From contig DKLU01000038.1 of assembly GCA_002455915.1 (NCBI GenBank), positions 1 to 6,594 on the forward strand: 6,594 nucleotides of DNA, read 5' to 3'. Position 1 is the stretch's first letter, and each line of letters begins with the position of its first letter. The translations under genes were made by a program, and so were the position numbers. Source of the DNA: Chryseobacterium sp. UBA6632 (GTDB taxonomy: Bacteria > Bacteroidota > Bacteroidia > Flavobacteriales > Weeksellaceae). Of this stretch, positions 5,816 through 6,594 are shown in pieces. A model generated the notes under the pieces. That model ran no database searches, was not told the DNA's origin, and saw nothing but the letters and a program-made list of their open reading frames with translations.

Positions 5816-6594
5816 ATGGCAAAAAGAAAATTTAGCTTTTTGGCAGATGAAGACGAAAAACATGAACAAGAATACCAAAGAGAACTCGCAGAAGAACAAA
5901 AATTATCCGAAAAAGAAGCTAAACTAAGATTTGACAACAAGGGAAAGCAAGGTGTTTCTATGATTTCCGGAAATCCCTCTCCCACTGTTGGTGAAAAAGT
6001 GACCTACACCGTTACACAATGGTATGAAGGAACACCTTTGCTGGAAAGAAATCCTTTGAAAGTAACTTGGGAGCTTTTCAAAAAAAGAACAAACGGAAAA
6101 TTTACAACTACCAATATAAAAAAAACAGGGATTAGCAGCTTTACGTTTGGAGAAGTAGCTTCACAATATACCTATCGTTTGGAAGCTTATCTTCATAAGC
6201 CTGAAGGCGGAGGATTGATCATTAATCCCCAACCCGCAAAAGTTCCAAAAATTGGAAAGATTGAATTTCATTATGTAGATAACAAAAAAGGAGATACTTT
6301 CAGCTTTTATGATAAATTGAGAGCAAAAGCTCATACTACTAACCTTTCTGGAAAAGAACTTGTTTTCACATTGTGGGAAGATGATAAAAAAGGAAGTGGT
6401 CATGATCCTAAAAATTTGGTGGTAGAGGAAAAAACAGAACGTGTGGATACCAACGGATTGGCTATTGCAGAATTTCAGCTGACAAAAGCTCTGATGAAAA
6501 AGGCTATGAAAGGTGAAGCAGATGCCAAAGAGTTGGAATTTTATGTAACTGTAGAATATTACAAAGGAAAGATTCATGATTCTGAAAATGTAAA
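5816..6594 (+). CDS. Ig-like-module protein, probable injection-system cargo (3' end outside window)
   Basis: At least 259 codons are open from the ATG at 5816 to the window end, with no stop. Residues 1-40 are charged and probably helical (MAKRKFSFLADEDEKHEQEY onward) and are not a signal peptide. From about residue 47 (VSMISGNPSPTVGEKVTYTV) the sequence turns beta-rich in a pattern like bacterial Ig-like modules: one at about 47-140 and a second at about 145-250 (IGKIEFHYVD to ELEFYVTVEYYKG). They are joined by a Pro-rich link (NPQPAKVPK). In flavobacterial genomes, proteins of this build next to DUF4280 genes often continue into a toxin, peptidase or cell-wall hydrolase domain. That end is not visible here, so no activity is claimed. 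The ATG lies 17 bases after the DUF4280 stop, behind the A-rich leader TAAAAACACAAAAAT, indicating one transcription unit. The family call is tentative; the coding call is strong. Confidence 0.85.
   Translation, partial: MAKRKFSFLADEDEKHEQEYQRELAEEQKLSEKEAKLRFDNKGKQGVSMISGNPSPTVGEKVTYTVTQWYEGTPLLERNPLKVTWELFKKRTNGKFTTTNIKKTGISSFTFGEVASQYTYRLEAYLHKPEGGGLIINPQPAKVPKIGKIEFHYVDNKKGDTFSFYDKLRAKAHTTNLSGKELVFTLWEDDKKGSGHDPKNLVVEEKTERVDTNGLAIAEFQLTKALMKKAMKGEADAKELEFYVTVEYYKGKIHDSENV

Noticed and set aside
5800..5985. Minus-strand open frame of 61 codons, Ser/Phe/Cys-rich
   Set aside because: It is the mirror of the charged N-terminus of the third cassette gene, with no independent support.
6161..6577. 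Minus-strand open frame of 138 codons
   Set aside because: It lies fully antisense to the Ig-like-module gene, is Phe/Ser/Cys-rich with no recognisable domain, and is longer only because the sense strand is Lys/Glu-rich.

Overview
The window looks like a chromosomal piece from a flavobacterium (Bacteroidota), most likely of the Chryseobacterium/Weeksellaceae type. This rests on low-GC, A-rich coding sequence, weak or absent Shine-Dalgarno sequences with A-rich leaders, TAnnTTTG-type promoter elements, and proteins that read like Chryseobacterium homologues. The genus is inferred by recognition, not by a search.

Bases 1-3145 are the distal end of a respiratory complex I operon: the last 82 codons of nuoL, complete nuoM and complete nuoN. 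All are on the + strand and tightly packed: nuoL/nuoM overlap by one base and nuoM/nuoN are 16 bases apart. A strong intrinsic terminator at 3170-3200 closes the operon. The two complete subunits carry the buried Glu/Lys series expected of proton-pumping antiporter-like subunits.

Bases 3201-3754 hold no convincing gene. They are a patchwork of repeat-like intergenic DNA. The most notable structure is a 378-bp segment (3235-3612) bounded by 25-base inverted repeats matching at 21 of 25 positions, 15 of them contiguous. It is flanked by TTAATTA on both sides, which makes it a candidate MITE-like element.

Bases 3755-6594 begin a second + strand gene group, which runs off the window. It opens with a TAnnTTTG promoter-like site and a 28-codon small ORF. 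Next come a 351-aa protein with an N-terminal LysM domain and an unrecognised helical body, then a 274-aa fusion of a LysM domain to a PAAR-like DUF4280 domain. The last gene is a truncated protein of at least 259 aa with a charged N-terminus and Ig-like beta-rich modules. None of the three larger proteins has a signal peptide. DUF4280/PAAR-like proteins cap the spike of contractile injection machines (type VI secretion and relatives). The group is therefore best read as an effector-delivery cassette: a spike-tip protein, a LysM partner or adaptor, and a probable cargo protein whose functional end lies beyond base 6594. No sheath, tube, VgrG, ATPase or immunity gene is visible, so the link to a particular secretion system is an inference.
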